Positions 1 to 11,266 of a DNA stretch of 57,960 nt are shown in pieces. Below the pieces are notes generated by a model. The model saw nothing but the letters and a program-made list of their open reading frames with translations. It was not told where the DNA came from and ran no database searches. Each line of letters starts with the position of its first letter. The first letter of the stretch is position 1. The translations under genes and the position numbers were made by a program. Origin of the DNA: Acidobacteriota bacterium (lineage in GTDB: Bacteria; Acidobacteriota; Blastocatellia; RBC074); contig JADJLO010000029.1 in NCBI GenBank assembly GCA_016710075.1, positions 1-57,960 on the forward strand, written 5' to 3'.

Positions 1-1727
<1,727 letters not shown>

Positions 1728-1832
1728 ATTCGCTCCTTGGTGGTTTGTTGAAGATTGCTGATTATTGCCCTGTCTCGAGAAGCAAGAGAATAAACGATCT
1801 GAATTTAAAAAGGCAAAAGGCGGGATAGCAAA

Positions 1833-1925
1833 ATGGATTTACAGGATTTTACGAGTTGTGCAGATTCCGAATAGGAAGGACGGAAGTGGTTGGGCTGTCA
1901 ATCTCGTAAAATCCTGTAAATCCAT
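1833..1925. repeat. 22-nt perfect inverted repeat at the 3' end of a small ORF
   Basis: The arms 1833-1854 and 1904-1925 are exact reverse complements (core ggatttacaggattttacg) separated by 49 nt. The motif resembles the dispersed 'tttacaggatt' repeats seen in many bacterial genomes. It lies at the 3' end of the minus-strand ORF 1839-2300 and probably extends that ORF artificially. There is no T-run, so it is not a standard intrinsic terminator. Confidence 0.75.
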
Positions 1926-2300
1926 CTCAGGAAAATCTTGTTGAATATGTGAGTCAGGCGGCCAAAGGGGAGAATACCTGTTGCATGCCGCCGCCAAAGG
2001 GCCGCTCAAAGGGCCGCTCAAAGGGCCCATGGGGCTCGCTGGATATGAACTCCCCGTCGGCAGATGTTGTAATGGTTTTATTTCGGCGGACTGGATGAAG
2101 CCTGCGACATCCTCCGGGGTCTTGAGTTGTCCTTCATCCCAGGCTCTCCAGAAGTGATTGAGCGCCTCATTTGCGCTTCGCTCATCCTTGTGAGTTCCGA
2201 GATAGGTAATGTTATCCCGGCCCAGGCTGACGCAGGTTCGGTAAAGCCCCGTGGCGTATTGCTTGATTACGACGGCGATTATCTGATTCTTTCGCGGCAT
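1839..2300 (-). CDS. Hypothetical protein, small basic N-terminal domain
   Basis: This is a 153-residue protein of unknown function. The start at 2300 is supported by a strong ggagggagga ribosome site about 10 nt upstream. Residues 1-70 look like a compact domain (MPRKNQIIAVVIKQYATGLY..., then DERSANEALNHFWRAW). After about residue 85 the sequence becomes low-complexity: a 12-nt unit repeated about three times (about 1990-2035) gives GPLSGPLSGPLAA. The last 30 residues are encoded by the 1833-1925 inverted repeat region. The functional part may therefore be only the first 80-90 residues. It has no operon partner. Confidence 0.5.
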   Translation of the reverse strand: MPRKNQIIAVVIKQYATGLYRTCVSLGRDNITYLGTHKDERSANEALNHFWRAWDEGQLKTPEDVAGFIQSAEIKPLQHLPTGSSYPASPMGPLSGPLSGPLAAACNRYSPLWPPDSHIQQDFPEMDLQDFTRLTAQPLPSFLFGICTTRKIL

Positions 2301-2635
2301 GGTATTGATTCCTCCCTCCGGCTCTGTTGACTGGTGATCCTGGTTTTGGGTTCAGTCCTGGTGTTCGTGTTTTGCGCTGAATGTCTGTTTTCGGTCTCGA
2401 CCTCCAGCGACCGAAAATATACCGAAAACTTTCGGGAACATCAAGAAGAAAATTCAATCTCCTGCATTTTTTTTCATGATGCGTTGAAAGTGATCAAATT
2501 AACGGGCTGAGAAAGGCACAACCTTGACGATTCTGGTCGAAGGCACTTAAACTCTTGATTTCATTTTGCGAGTAATTGAGGCAACCATCAAAACAAACTG
2601 CGTTTAATAGCTGAAAAATCAGGTGAAATTACGAT
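2301..2635. other. AT-rich intergenic region between the hypothetical gene and aconitase
   Basis: No convincing ORF or RNA gene is seen in these 335 bases. The divergent genes on both sides should have their promoters here. The best match for the rightward gene is weak: ttgacg at 2524-2529 and ttaaac at 2547-2552, with 17-nt spacing. Confidence 0.4.
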
Positions 2636-5382
2636 ATGGCACATAATCTATTCAACACATTGCAGGAGTTCGATCCGGGAACCGGGGTCAAGGTCAAGTA
2701 CTATTCGCTTCCGGAGCTTGAAAAGCAGGGAATCGGACCGGTGTCGAAGCTGCCGGTGAGTATCCGGATAGTGCTCGAGTCGGTGCTCAGGAATTGTGAC
2801 GGCAAGAAGGTGCGAGAAGACGATGTCAGGACGCTGGCGAATTGGAAAGCGAATGAGGACCGGACAGCGGAAATTCCCTTTGTCGTCGCCAGAATTGTGC
2901 TGCAGGATTTTACAGGGGTGCCGCTTCTGGTGGATCTGGCGGCGATGCGATCGACGGTTGCGGGGATCGGCAAAAATCCGAAGATGATAGAACCGCTTGT
3001 GCCCGTTGATCTCGTGGTTGACCACTCGGTCCAGGTGGATGTGGCCGGAACGGACGATTCGCTTCAGAAGAACATGGAGATCGAGTTCGAGCGAAATCGC
3101 GCCAGGTATCAGTTTCTCAAATGGGGCATGCAGGCCTTCGATACGTTCAAGGTCGTACCGCCCGGCATAGGGATTGTGCATCAGGTCAACCTGGAGTATC
3201 TGGCCAAGGGAGTGCTGGAAAAAGGCGGGGTTTATTATCCTGACACTTTGGTGGGCACGGATTCGCATACAACCATGATTAATGGTCTGGGGGTTGTCGG
3301 CTGGGGGGTGGGAGGAATCGAGGCGGAGGCGGGGATGCTGGGGCAGCCGGTCTATTTTCTAACCCCTGATGTTGTTGGTGTGCATCTGACTGGCGCCTTG
3401 AAGGAGGGAGTGACTGCAACCGATCTGGTGCTGCACATCACGGAAATGCTTCGCAAGGCAAAAGTTGTCGGCAAATTCGTCGAATACTTCGGTGAAGGGG
3501 CAACTTCGCTTTCACTGACCGATCGCGCGACGATTGCCAACATGGCGCCTGAATACGGGGCAACCATGGGATTCTTCGGAGTCGATGAGGAGACCTGCAA
3601 TTACCTCAAAGCCACCGGCAGAACCACTGCCCAGGTCGATGCGTTCAGGAACTATTTCAAGGCGCAGGGGCTTTTCGGAATACCTCGCAAGGGAGAGATA
3701 GAGTACAGCCAGTTACTTGAGGTCAATCTGGCCGATGTCACGCCGAACGTCGCCGGACCGAAGCGACCGCAGGATAGAATCGAGCTCAAAGCGCTGAAGG
3801 ACAAGTTTGCAGAGCTCTTCCAGAAGCCTGTCGCAGATAATGGATACGCCAAATCCATTGCAGATCTCGGCAAGCGCGTCGGGACAACGGTTGCCGCTCA
3901 AAACACGAGTCTGGTTCAGCTCGGCAAAGATCCGGCTGCATCTCAGAAAGCGATCGATCTCGGGCACGGTGATGTGCTGATTGCCGCAATTACATCCTGC
4001 ACGAATACTTCCAATCCGAGCGTCATGCTCGCTGCCGGGATTCTGGCTAAAAAGCCGTCGAAAAGGGGCTTAACGTCAAGCCGGCGGTCAAGGCTTCTCT
4101 CGGGCCAGGGTCTCGCGTCGTTTCGGATTACCTGAATAAAACCGGTCTTCAGACTTATCTTGATCAGATTGGTTTCAACATTGTCGGTTACGGATGCACG
4201 ACCTGCATCGGCAATTCAGGCCCTCTCGATCCAAAAATAGAAGATGTGGTCGTCAAGAATGACCTGATAGCCGCGAGTGTGCTCAGCGGCAATCGTAATT
4301 TTGAAGCGCGCGTGCATCAGAGCATCAAGGCCAATTTTCTGATGAGCCCGCCCCTGGTGGTGGCTTTCGCCCTGGCCGGCACGGTCAATATCGACCTTTC
4401 TTCCGATCCGATCGGCAAGGGGAAGGATGGAGCTGATGTCTATCTCAGGGACATCTGGCCGACGATGGATGAAGTGAAGGCCGTCATGGGGCAGGCGATG
4501 GATCCTGAAACCTATCGCAGACTCTATTCAGATTTCACCTCTGAAAATCCGCTCTGGAACGAGATTCCGTCGAGCGTCGGCGATGTTTACGAATGGGACG
4601 CGAAGTCCACCTATATTCAACAACCGCCTTTCTTCGAAAACTTCACCATGCAACCCGGCACCTTCTCGGATATCAAGGGAGCAAAACCGCTGGCGATTCT
4701 CGGTGATTCGGTAACCACTGACCACATTAGCCCCGCGGGCTCGATCAAGGCGACATCGCCGGCAGGGAAGTATCTCATCGAAAACGGCGTCCAGCCTTCC
4801 GATTTCAACAGCTACGGTTCGCGCAGAGGCAACGATCGCATCATGACGCGCGGCACCTTTGCAAACGTCCGGATCAAGAATCTGATGGTCCCCGGCACCG
4901 AAGGCGGAGTCACCAGATTCTATCCCGGCGGTGAACAGATGAGCATTTATGATGCTTCAATCAAATACCAGGCAGGGAACACCCCGCTGGTGGTTGTCGC
5001 AGGACAGGAATACGGCACCGGCAGCTCTCGCGACTGGGCCGCAAAAGGCACGCGACTGCTGGGCGTCAAAGCTGTGGTCGCCCGTAGCTTCGAAAGAATC
5101 CATCGCAGCAATCTGGTGGGCATGGGGGTGCTTCCTTTGCAGTTCAAGGAGGGAGTTACGGCCGAGACGCTCAATCTGGACGGCACCGAAACCTATGACG
5201 TCGTCGGATTGGATCATGGCGTCAAACCCCAGCAGGATGTCAATCTGGTGATTCACAGGGCCGATGGAAGCTCGGAGATCGTTCCAGTCAAACTTCGCAT
5301 AGACACCGCCATCGAGATCGATTACTACCAGCACGGTGGCATACTGCCTTACGTTCTGAGACAACTTATCTCACAGAACTGA
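2636..5382 (+). CDS. acnA: Aconitate hydratase AcnA (one apparent frameshift)
   Basis: Interconverts citrate and isocitrate in the cytosolic TCA cycle using a [4Fe-4S] cluster. The product, about 915 aa after repair, has the AcnA/IRP1 layout and length. It starts MAHNLFNTLQEFDPG and includes the VDHSVQVD, VGTDSHTTMINGLG and SCTNTSNP segments. The three cluster cysteines are encoded at 3998-4000, 4195-4197 and 4204-4206 (YGCTTCIGNSGP). The swivel domain carries SRDWAAKGTRLLGVKAV. The frame breaks at the A-run 4049-4053: five A instead of six turns AKKAVEKGLNVKPAVKASLG out of frame until about 4250. Everything on both sides is conserved, so I read this as a one-base sequencing deletion. It is monocistronic, with a hairpin 36 nt after the stop. 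Confidence 0.95.
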
Positions 5383-5417
5383 ACGGCTCTGCCTGTGAAG
5401 TCTCAAGTTTAAAGTTT

Positions 5418-5490
5418 CTGATGCGAACGGTTTTTGCGGTTGCGAGGGTCATTTTATCTCCTTCGCCACCGCAAAAACCGTCCGCATCAG
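5418..5490. terminator. Long hairpin downstream of acnA
   Basis: The arms 5418-5440 and 5468-5490 are 23 nt with one mismatch and a 27-nt loop (core acggtttttgcggt / accgcaaaaaccgt). No T-run follows, so it may be a 3'-end stabilising or dispersed palindromic element rather than a classical terminator. The rest of 5383-5862 shows no ORF I would call. Confidence 0.5.
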
Positions 5491-5862
5491 TAAAATTTAC
5501 AACGGAGCTTCATCTCAATCGCCTTAACCCGGATTTAAATGACCGGCCTCACTCAAGTCTGCGAATCACTCGCTGACAATGTATTTAAATTTTTAACTTC
5601 TTCTTTGATGTCGTAAGGCAGCCACTACATTTTTCTTGAAATCCATCGATTACTTCAAAGACGCTTCGTCAAAATAAATCTTTTCACGCTGATTAGAGTC
5701 GTTATCGCAGCAAGTTTCAGAACACGCCGGCGCTCCATTCCGTTATTGCTGATGTGGATGTGAAGGAGAGGAGAAGCTTGAAGCGTGTGACATACATCAG
5801 CGCTTTATGCTCAATCAAAAAAATAGATAAACAGACAGTAATCAATGAAGGAGCAAAACAAG

Positions 5863-6315
5863 ATGAAAAAGATTCTGAATATTCTGGCCGTTGTTACATT
5901 TATCGCTGTTGGTCTGACTGCAACCGCGTCCGCGCAGAGATCGCCTGTATCGACCAAGACAAAAGTCGACTTTGACTTTTATGTCGGAAACAAGCTGATG
6001 CCTGCAGGCGAGTATCGAATTCGTCTGATGCCGGCGTCATCGGAAAGTCACAAACTGATTGTGCTTCAGAAAGTCGACGGAGACGAAAGCGCGATCATCC
6101 CAAGCGTTCCTGAAAACAACAAAGGCGGATTGAAACCTGGTTCGGTGAAGTTCAACAAAGTCGGAGACACGTATTTTCTCTCAGGCGTCCAGCTTGGAGA
6201 TGAGAGTCTCTTCCAAACTGCCATCAAGGGCCGAACTGAAAAAGCTGCCACCACCAGAATTGCCAATCTCAATGCCGGAACCAGGAACGGAGTCGTCACT
6301 GAAATCCCAAACTGA
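5863..6315 (+). CDS. Small secreted protein of unknown function
   Basis: A 150-residue exported protein that I cannot assign. It begins MKKILNILAVVTFIAVGL with a clean signal peptide cleaved after ATASA. The mature domain contains FDFYVGNKLMPAGEYRIRLM, then a beta-rich stretch ending in NGVVTEIPN. Small proteins with this FxFxVGxxxLPAGxY pattern are frequent in Acidobacteriota. The start at 5863 is preferred over an in-frame ATG at 5845 because ggag lies about 9 nt upstream of 5863 and the signal peptide then starts with lysines. It stands alone and is followed by a hairpin. Confidence 0.7.
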   Translation: MKKILNILAVVTFIAVGLTATASAQRSPVSTKTKVDFDFYVGNKLMPAGEYRIRLMPASSESHKLIVLQKVDGDESAIIPSVPENNKGGLKPGSVKFNKVGDTYFLSGVQLGDESLFQTAIKGRTEKAATTRIANLNAGTRNGVVTEIPN

Positions 6316-6353
6316 ATCTGAACAATACGGATTGAAATAAAATCAAAACCGCG

Positions 6354-6420
6354 GAAGCCACCGAAAGCTCGGAAAAAGAACTTATGACACTACTTCTTTT
6401 CCCGTGCTGTTGGTGGCTTC
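6354..6420 (+). terminator. Imperfect long hairpin after the secreted protein gene
   Basis: Arms of about 27 nt (gaagccacc... / ...ggtggcttc) pair at most positions around a short loop, starting 38 nt after the stop at 6315. There is no strong T-run after it. A role in transcription termination is inferred from its position only. Confidence 0.45.
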
Positions 6421-6530
6421 TGTCACTTATCAATTATTCATTGGCATAACTTCATTACTCCGTAGCGGAAAGGCCCTGTTAGTTAAAAGTTTGTAGCAGC
6501 GCTTTTCCCAAATCGCATCAAATTTGCGAC

Positions 6531-6681
6531 CTCCATGGAGTGCGGCGACCTGTCGCCGCTTTGGTATTGTTCCAGAAGTCCTGTTAAATCGGTGGGCGGT
6601 TTGCGGTGGAGTAGATTTTTCTCAATATTTGAGTGGCCACAGGACTACCAAAGCGGCGACAGGTCGCCGCACTCCATGGAG
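6531..6681. repeat. 36-nt perfect inverted repeat element
   Basis: The arms 6531-6566 and 6646-6681 are exact reverse complements. Each arm itself contains two smaller palindromes (ctccatggag and gcggcgacctgtcgccgc). The 79-nt spacer has no ORF. The structure resembles a small dispersed or MITE-like element. The remainder of 6316-6817 is gene-free. Confidence 0.75.
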
Positions 6682-6817
6682 TCCGCCTGTTTTCAATGAT
6701 CCACGTATCATCGGTTCATGCTTTATACTTTCCGCAACGGAGACTTCATTAACCGATTCTTGACGGGCATTGCTTCCTGGTCTAATCTCAGCCGGAATTC
6801 TAAAGAAGAGGCCGTTT

Positions 6818-7252
6818 ATGAATCGAACAATTCTCCTCGTCGACTGTTTCGCCATATTGCTGCTGATTCTCGGCTGGTGGGTGGCCTTTGCCGGCTATCC
6901 GGGCCTTCCGTCGAAGATTCCAACACATTTCAATTTCCGCGGGGAAGTTGACGGGATGGGTGCAAGCTGGATGATATTTCTGATCCCGGCGACTTCAACG
7001 GTGATCTATATATTCAACTATTTCGCTTTCAGATCGGCCGTGAGCAGTGGAAAGCTTCCGGTATCAGCTCTGCTGCCGCAGCATTGCCTTCTGCTTGAAC
7101 TGGCATTCATCTTTACATACATCACCTGGAGAACATGCGAGGTCGCTTTTGGCAGAGCCAGAGGAATCGGCAATAAAGTGATCTTGATTTCAATAGCGCT
7201 CGTAATTCTGACAGTCATCTGGCAAGTCATGGCAAAAAGAGGGCGGGGCTGA
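6818..7252 (+). CDS. DUF1648-domain membrane protein
   Basis: An integral membrane protein of about 144 aa. It begins MNRTILLVDCFAILLLILGW with one membrane segment, followed by the DUF1648 signature PSKIPTHFNFRGEVDGMGAS (residues about 30-50). Three further hydrophobic segments are centred near residues 55, 90 and 125. DUF1648 occurs in SdpI-like immunity proteins and in uncharacterised membrane proteins; this one lacks enough sequence to place it. I chose the ATG at 6818 over upstream codons because aaagaagagg lies 7-16 nt before it. It is 45 bp from trmL and possibly co-transcribed. Confidence 0.7.
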   Translation: MNRTILLVDCFAILLLILGWWVAFAGYPGLPSKIPTHFNFRGEVDGMGASWMIFLIPATSTVIYIFNYFAFRSAVSSGKLPVSALLPQHCLLLELAFIFTYITWRTCEVAFGRARGIGNKVILISIALVILTVIWQVMAKRGRG

Positions 7253-7297
7253 GACCTTTCACGTCATCAGGTATGGTATGGGAGGCTGATTATCCGA

Positions 7298-7774
7298 ATG
7301 AGACAAACCCCCAGGTTGCACATTGCCCTGATTGAGCCCGAAATTCCGCAAAATACTGGGAATATTGCCAGATTGTGCGGCGCGACCTTCTCGTCACTGC
7401 ATCTTGTAGGAAAGCTTGGATTCAGAGTTGACGAAAAGGCCGTCCGGCGAGCCGGACTCGATTACTGGGAGCAAGTAGATATTCGATACCATAGAGAAAT
7501 CACGGATCTCTATCAATCTCTTCCCGGAAGCAGATTCCTCTTTGTGGAGACCACAGGGTTCCACAATTACCGGAATTTCAGCTACAGAAATGACGATTGC
7601 CTGGTTTTCGGCAGAGAGACAAAAGGACTGCCCGAAGGGTTGATTGGCGAAAACGTGGAAAGAAGCCTGAGAATTCCAGTGCCGAATGAGAGGATTCGTT
7701 CGCTCAATCTGGCCAACTGCGTGGCGATAGTGTTGTATGAAGCCCTGAGTCAGATCCAGGGTCTTGAAGGTTGA
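7298..7774 (+). CDS. trmL: tRNA (cytidine/uridine-34-2'-O)-methyltransferase TrmL
   Basis: A SPOUT-class enzyme that 2'-O-methylates the wobble base of tRNA-Leu isoacceptors using S-adenosylmethionine. At 158 aa it is the standard single-domain length. Hallmarks are IALIEPEIPQNTGNIAR (motif 1), LVFGRETKGLPE (motif 2) and IPVPNERIRSLNLANCVAIV (motif 3, the knotted SAM site). It has a ggagg about 12 nt upstream. It is convergent with the MFS gene, with 35 bp between the stops. Confidence 0.92.
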   Translation: MRQTPRLHIALIEPEIPQNTGNIARLCGATFSSLHLVGKLGFRVDEKAVRRAGLDYWEQVDIRYHREITDLYQSLPGSRFLFVETTGFHNYRNFSYRNDDCLVFGRETKGLPEGLIGENVERSLRIPVPNERIRSLNLANCVAIVLYEALSQIQGLEG

Positions 7775-7809
7775 AAGCGGTTCCAGCTCTCGGAATTCAA
7801 GCTCAATTG

Positions 7810-9132
7810 TCAGATTTCGGTATTGACGTCGATCGGAATGAGAGCCGCCTGCTTGCCCCGTTCTTCATTGACGAATGATAAAAGTATCATTCCGGCTATA
7901 AAAAAAGCGCCAACCGCCAGAATTGCCGGCCTCTGACTGCCGGTCTGTTTGGACACAATTCCGAAAACGAGGGGGCCGAGGAACGCGAGTGCTTTACCCG
8001 CTATTCCCAGAAATCCAAAAAACTCGGCGGCATTCTCCTTCGGTGTGAACAGCGCCAGCAGACTCCTGGTTACCGACTGGCAGGAGCCCAGACCCAAACC
8101 GGCAAGCACCGCCACTATATAAAAACTCTGTTTGGTATAAGAAAAGTAAGCAACTGTAACTGCCGCCAGCCACAGAAACAGTGATATGAAAATTGTCTTT
8201 TTCTGGCCGATACGATCCGCAATCCAGCCAAAGCCGAAAGCTCCGGCTGCGGCTACCACATTTATCGCAAGGAACATGATCGTCAGGTCGCCGGCTGAAA
8301 AGCCTATGGTCGTTGTCGCATAAAGCGCGGCGAAATAGATTACCGTAACGACGCCGTCATTGTAGACCAGAAATGCGATGAGAAGCTTGAAGAGCTCGCG
8401 ATATCGTCTGATATGGCCAAGCGTGCGTTTCAACTGATGGAATCCGATGGTCAGGTAGTTCTCGCCTGGAGGCAACTGCTGCGGGACGCTCCTCTCTTTC
8501 AGCCATAAAAAAGTGGGAATGACGGCGATGGCGTAGTAGATGGCCACGACCAGGGGAATCAGTCGTGCGGTGGAAATCTGCTCATTCGTGGCATTGTCCA
8601 CGATATTGCCGTTGGCCAGCGGGTAGCAGAGCGCAAGGCAGACCAGGCCGCTCATATAACCCATCGCCCATTTGCGACCGGAAATCCGGCCCGCATTCGA
8701 ATTGTTGGAGATGCCTGGAAGGAAACTGTCGATGAAGACTCCGCCGCCGGCAAAGCCGATGTTGGCCAATATGTATAGAGTCAGCCCCACGTATGTCATT
8801 CCGGGCCCGACAAACCATAGCGAGGCAGTGAATAATGTAATGGTCACCGCGCAAACACCGAGAAACTTCTTCCTGCTGCCGGAGAAATCAGCGATGGCTC
8901 CAAGGATGGGAGCAATCAACGCAACCACAACTTCTGAAATAGAAGCCGCCAGACCCCATAAGAAATCGGCCTGCTGTGGATCCCTGACCACGATTTTAGC
9001 GAAGTATGGCGCATAAAGGACCGTGACTATGATCGTCGTAAATGCGGAATCCGCCACGTCGTACATGCACCATCCAAGGATCTCGCGATTTGTGACAGGC
9101 CCTGCCGCACCCTTTTCAATTGTCTGGTCCAT
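7810..9132 (-). CDS. MFS transporter, UMF1/Atg22-like family
   Basis: A twelve-segment inner-membrane transporter of about 440 aa. The N-terminus has the UMF1 family signature NREILGWCMYDVADSAF, followed by alternating hydrophobic helices and a cytosolic loop between helices 6 and 7 (LKERSVPQQLPPGE). The substrate is unknown; members are annotated as amino-acid or generic exporters. The ATG at 9132 is favoured over a GTG at 9147 because ggag sits 9 nt before it. The neighbouring xylA is on the same strand upstream with 56 bp between them, so co-transcription with sugar metabolism is possible but unproven. Confidence 0.85.
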   Translation of the reverse strand: MDQTIEKGAAGPVTNREILGWCMYDVADSAFTTIIVTVLYAPYFAKIVVRDPQQADFLWGLAASISEVVVALIAPILGAIADFSGSRKKFLGVCAVTITLFTASLWFVGPGMTYVGLTLYILANIGFAGGGVFIDSFLPGISNNSNAGRISGRKWAMGYMSGLVCLALCYPLANGNIVDNATNEQISTARLIPLVVAIYYAIAVIPTFLWLKERSVPQQLPPGENYLTIGFHQLKRTLGHIRRYRELFKLLIAFLVYNDGVVTVIYFAALYATTTIGFSAGDLTIMFLAINVVAAAGAFGFGWIADRIGQKKTIFISLFLWLAAVTVAYFSYTKQSFYIVAVLAGLGLGSCQSVTRSLLALFTPKENAAEFFGFLGIAGKALAFLGPLVFGIVSKQTGSQRPAILAVGAFFIAGMILLSFVNEERGKQAALIPIDVNTEI

Positions 9133-9187
9133 AGACTTCCACTCCACTGATTCGGCACAAGATTTTCATCAGCCAATTAAATAATAA

Positions 9188-10365
9188 TCATCTCATTCCA
9201 AGCAGAAGGTCGATGACAAGCTGATCCAGCTTTTCATACGGGAGCCTTTTTCTGGAAAGTTGAATTCTATCGATATCCATCGATTTGATCTGCTCGGCCC
9301 GGTCTTTAGAGAATTTCAGCGGACCATCGGTAGAGTCTGATTGGTGCGAGCGAATCTCTGATAGAAGCGCCTGTATCTCGCTGTCCTCGTTAAACCGGCG
9401 AGCCTTTTCCTTGAAGATAAGATAATTCCTCATGCAGCCGGCCGCGAAATCCCAGACCCCGTCCTCGTCCTCGCTTCTGTATGCGTGGGCATCGAAATGT
9501 CTCGGCCCTTCGTACCCCTTTTCTTCAAGCAGCTTGACGAGAAAGAACAGGTTTTTGATTCCTTCCGATCCAAATCGCAGATCCTGATCGAACCGGGCCC
9601 CTTCTGATCGTTCAGGTCAATGTGGAAGAGCTTGCCGGCCTCCAATGCCTGAGCCGCAACATGATAGAAATTCAGACCCGCCATCTGCTCATGGCCAACC
9701 TCCGGATTGACTCCGACCATTTCAGGATGATCCAGTGTTTCGATGAATCCCAGATACGCGCCTGTCGAAGGGAAGTAAATGTCGCCCCTCGGCTCGTTGG
9801 GCTTCGCCTCGAGCGCGAATTTGTAATCGTATCCTTGCGACTTCGAATACTCGCAAAGAAAATTGAGCCCCTCCCGAAACCACTTGATCGCCTCGCAGGC
9901 ATCCTTTGCCGCATCCACCTCCGCACCCTCACGGCCACCCCAGAAAACATAGATCTTCGCTCCAACCTCGGCTCCAAGATCCATCGCTCTCATCGTTTTT
10001 TGGATCGTGTAAAGCCGAACCCGCGGATCGTTGGACGTAAATGCCCCATCCTTGAAAACCGGATCCGAAAAGAGATTTGTCGTCGCCATCGGAACGACCA
10101 TTCCATAATCACTCAATGCGGTCTTGAAATCTTTGACTATACGGTCTCGTTCTGCCGCCGTGGCGTCGATCGGCACCAGATCGTTGTCATGAAAATTGAC
10201 TCCATATGCTCCAAGCTCCGACAGCCTTTTTACTATCCTTACCGGTGTTATCGGCTGACGCGTCGGCTCGCCAAAAGGATCCCTCCCCGGATTTCCAACC
10301 GTCCATAACCCGAATGTGAACTTGTCACCCTTTACCGGTTGCAGATGATTCACCCTTATACTCAT
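9188..10365 (-). CDS. xylA: Xylose isomerase, short actinobacterial-type (one apparent frameshift)
   Basis: Interconverts D-xylose and D-xylulose (also glucose and fructose) using two divalent metals. It carries the canonical active-site segments FTFGLWTVGNPGRDPFG, GVNFHDNDL, VFWGGREG, LEAKPNEPRGD, NPEVGHEQMAGLNF and HIDLNDQKG. The C-terminal RNYLIFKEKA... and DQLVIDLLLGMR belong to the same gene. After repair it is about 392 aa, as in Streptomyces enzymes. The frame breaks at the C-run 9598-9601 (four where five restore KGARFDQDLRFG). The start at 10365 is MSIRVNHLQ; a GTG at 10380 is an alternative. No xylulokinase is present in the window. Confidence 0.93.
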
Positions 10366-10512
10366 ACTCCTCCAATTCACCTTTCACTTTTTATAGCTCA
10401 ATTAAATAATTCAGGAATGATTGAAGCAAAATAAGCGTGGATTCTAACTGAGTTGCCCGGTTTAGGAAATGGATAGATGCCGATTATCGGCCGGTGAGGG
10501 AAGAATTGACCC

Positions 10513-10580
10513 GAAAAAAAAGTCGGGCAGGCTTTTCTACGGAATTGTTTTGATCAATCCCTTTGAAAACCCTGCCCACT
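10513..10580 (-). terminator. Intrinsic terminator of the minus-strand small gene
   Basis: Read on the minus strand, a stem gggcaggg-ttttc / gaaaagcctgccc is followed by gac and eight T. It lies 55 bp after the stop of the small gene 10635-10850 and upstream of xylA, so it separates the two. Confidence 0.75.
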
Positions 10581-10634
10581 TGAACGAACACTTCTTATTG
10601 TCGAGATAAGGAGAGACTGCCTGTGCCTGTTAAT

Positions 10635-10850
10635 TTATGCCGACTGAGGATCGGACTCACCGAATAGAGCGGCAAACGCCTCTCTCGCTCCGGGGCCGTC
10701 ATTCTTTCGCTGCTTTAGCCACTCTGTCGTAATTTCTATTGCCTGCCTGGCCGGACTGGTCTTTTTCACCCGCACCTTCTTCGCCCTGCGAGACCTGATA
10801 ATCTGTTCCTGTAAAGGAGAATCTTTCTTAATAAGCTTAGCTTTATTCAT
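10635..10850 (-). CDS. Small basic protein, 'MxKAxLIKK' paralogue 1
   Basis: A 71-residue lysine/arginine-rich protein of unknown function. It begins MNKAKLIKKDSPLQEQ, has a basic middle (RRAKKVRVKKTS), an amphipathic helix (AIEITTEWLKQRK) and ends with REAFAALFGESDPQSA. The same order (MTKARLIKK..., helix, KAFAELFGQPQTS) is found in the divergent gene at 11267-11464, so the two are paralogues about 420 bp apart. A dedicated terminator downstream argues that it is a real, separately transcribed gene. The ribosome site is weak (aaggg). Confidence 0.6.
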   Translation of the reverse strand: MNKAKLIKKDSPLQEQIIRSRRAKKVRVKKTSPARQAIEITTEWLKQRKNDGPGAREAFAALFGESDPQSA

Positions 10851-11266
10851 AACCCTTGTTCCAATTTGTACTTTTATTTATCTGATTTCTGTAATGACTC
10901 ACAATCCTCAAATCAGATTATGAGATTGCAATATTGCGATGCCCGAAGGCCAGTTTTGGGTTTAATCTAATTACATTCGGGATGGATCTAATCCATCTTC
11001 CTGCATGATCGTTATGTGGTGCTTGGGGCGGCGGTTGATTTGGGTAACGAGCGTGTAGGCCTTAGCAAACTCCAGACGCATACTAGCACAACAGGGCCCA
11101 AATGCATACTACGTTTTTCAAATTTCTTCAGCCGGAGTATTTTTAAGATATTAGGCTATTATAATTCACGGAAAGGGTTTCGTGGCGCGCTGATTGCAGC
11201 TAAATAGTCGACAGTAGATATTAACAGCATAACAATCAATGGAATTGGGAGATTTGGAGAAGGACA
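10851..11266. other. Divergent intergenic region between the two small paralogues
   Basis: Across 416 bases, AT-rich near both genes, no ORF that I trust and no RNA gene were found. It must contain the two outward promoters, but I did not find boxes good enough to assign. Confidence 0.4.

Noticed and set aside
4049..4060. Programmed ribosomal frameshift in aconitase
   Set aside because: No slippery heptamer plus downstream pseudoknot is evident. Aconitase is not known to use recoding, and many unrelated genes in the window have the same kind of homopolymer indel.
5754..5975. ORF overlapping the start of the small secreted protein
   Set aside because: It overlaps in another frame a gene with a good ribosome site and signal peptide; its own sequence has no features.
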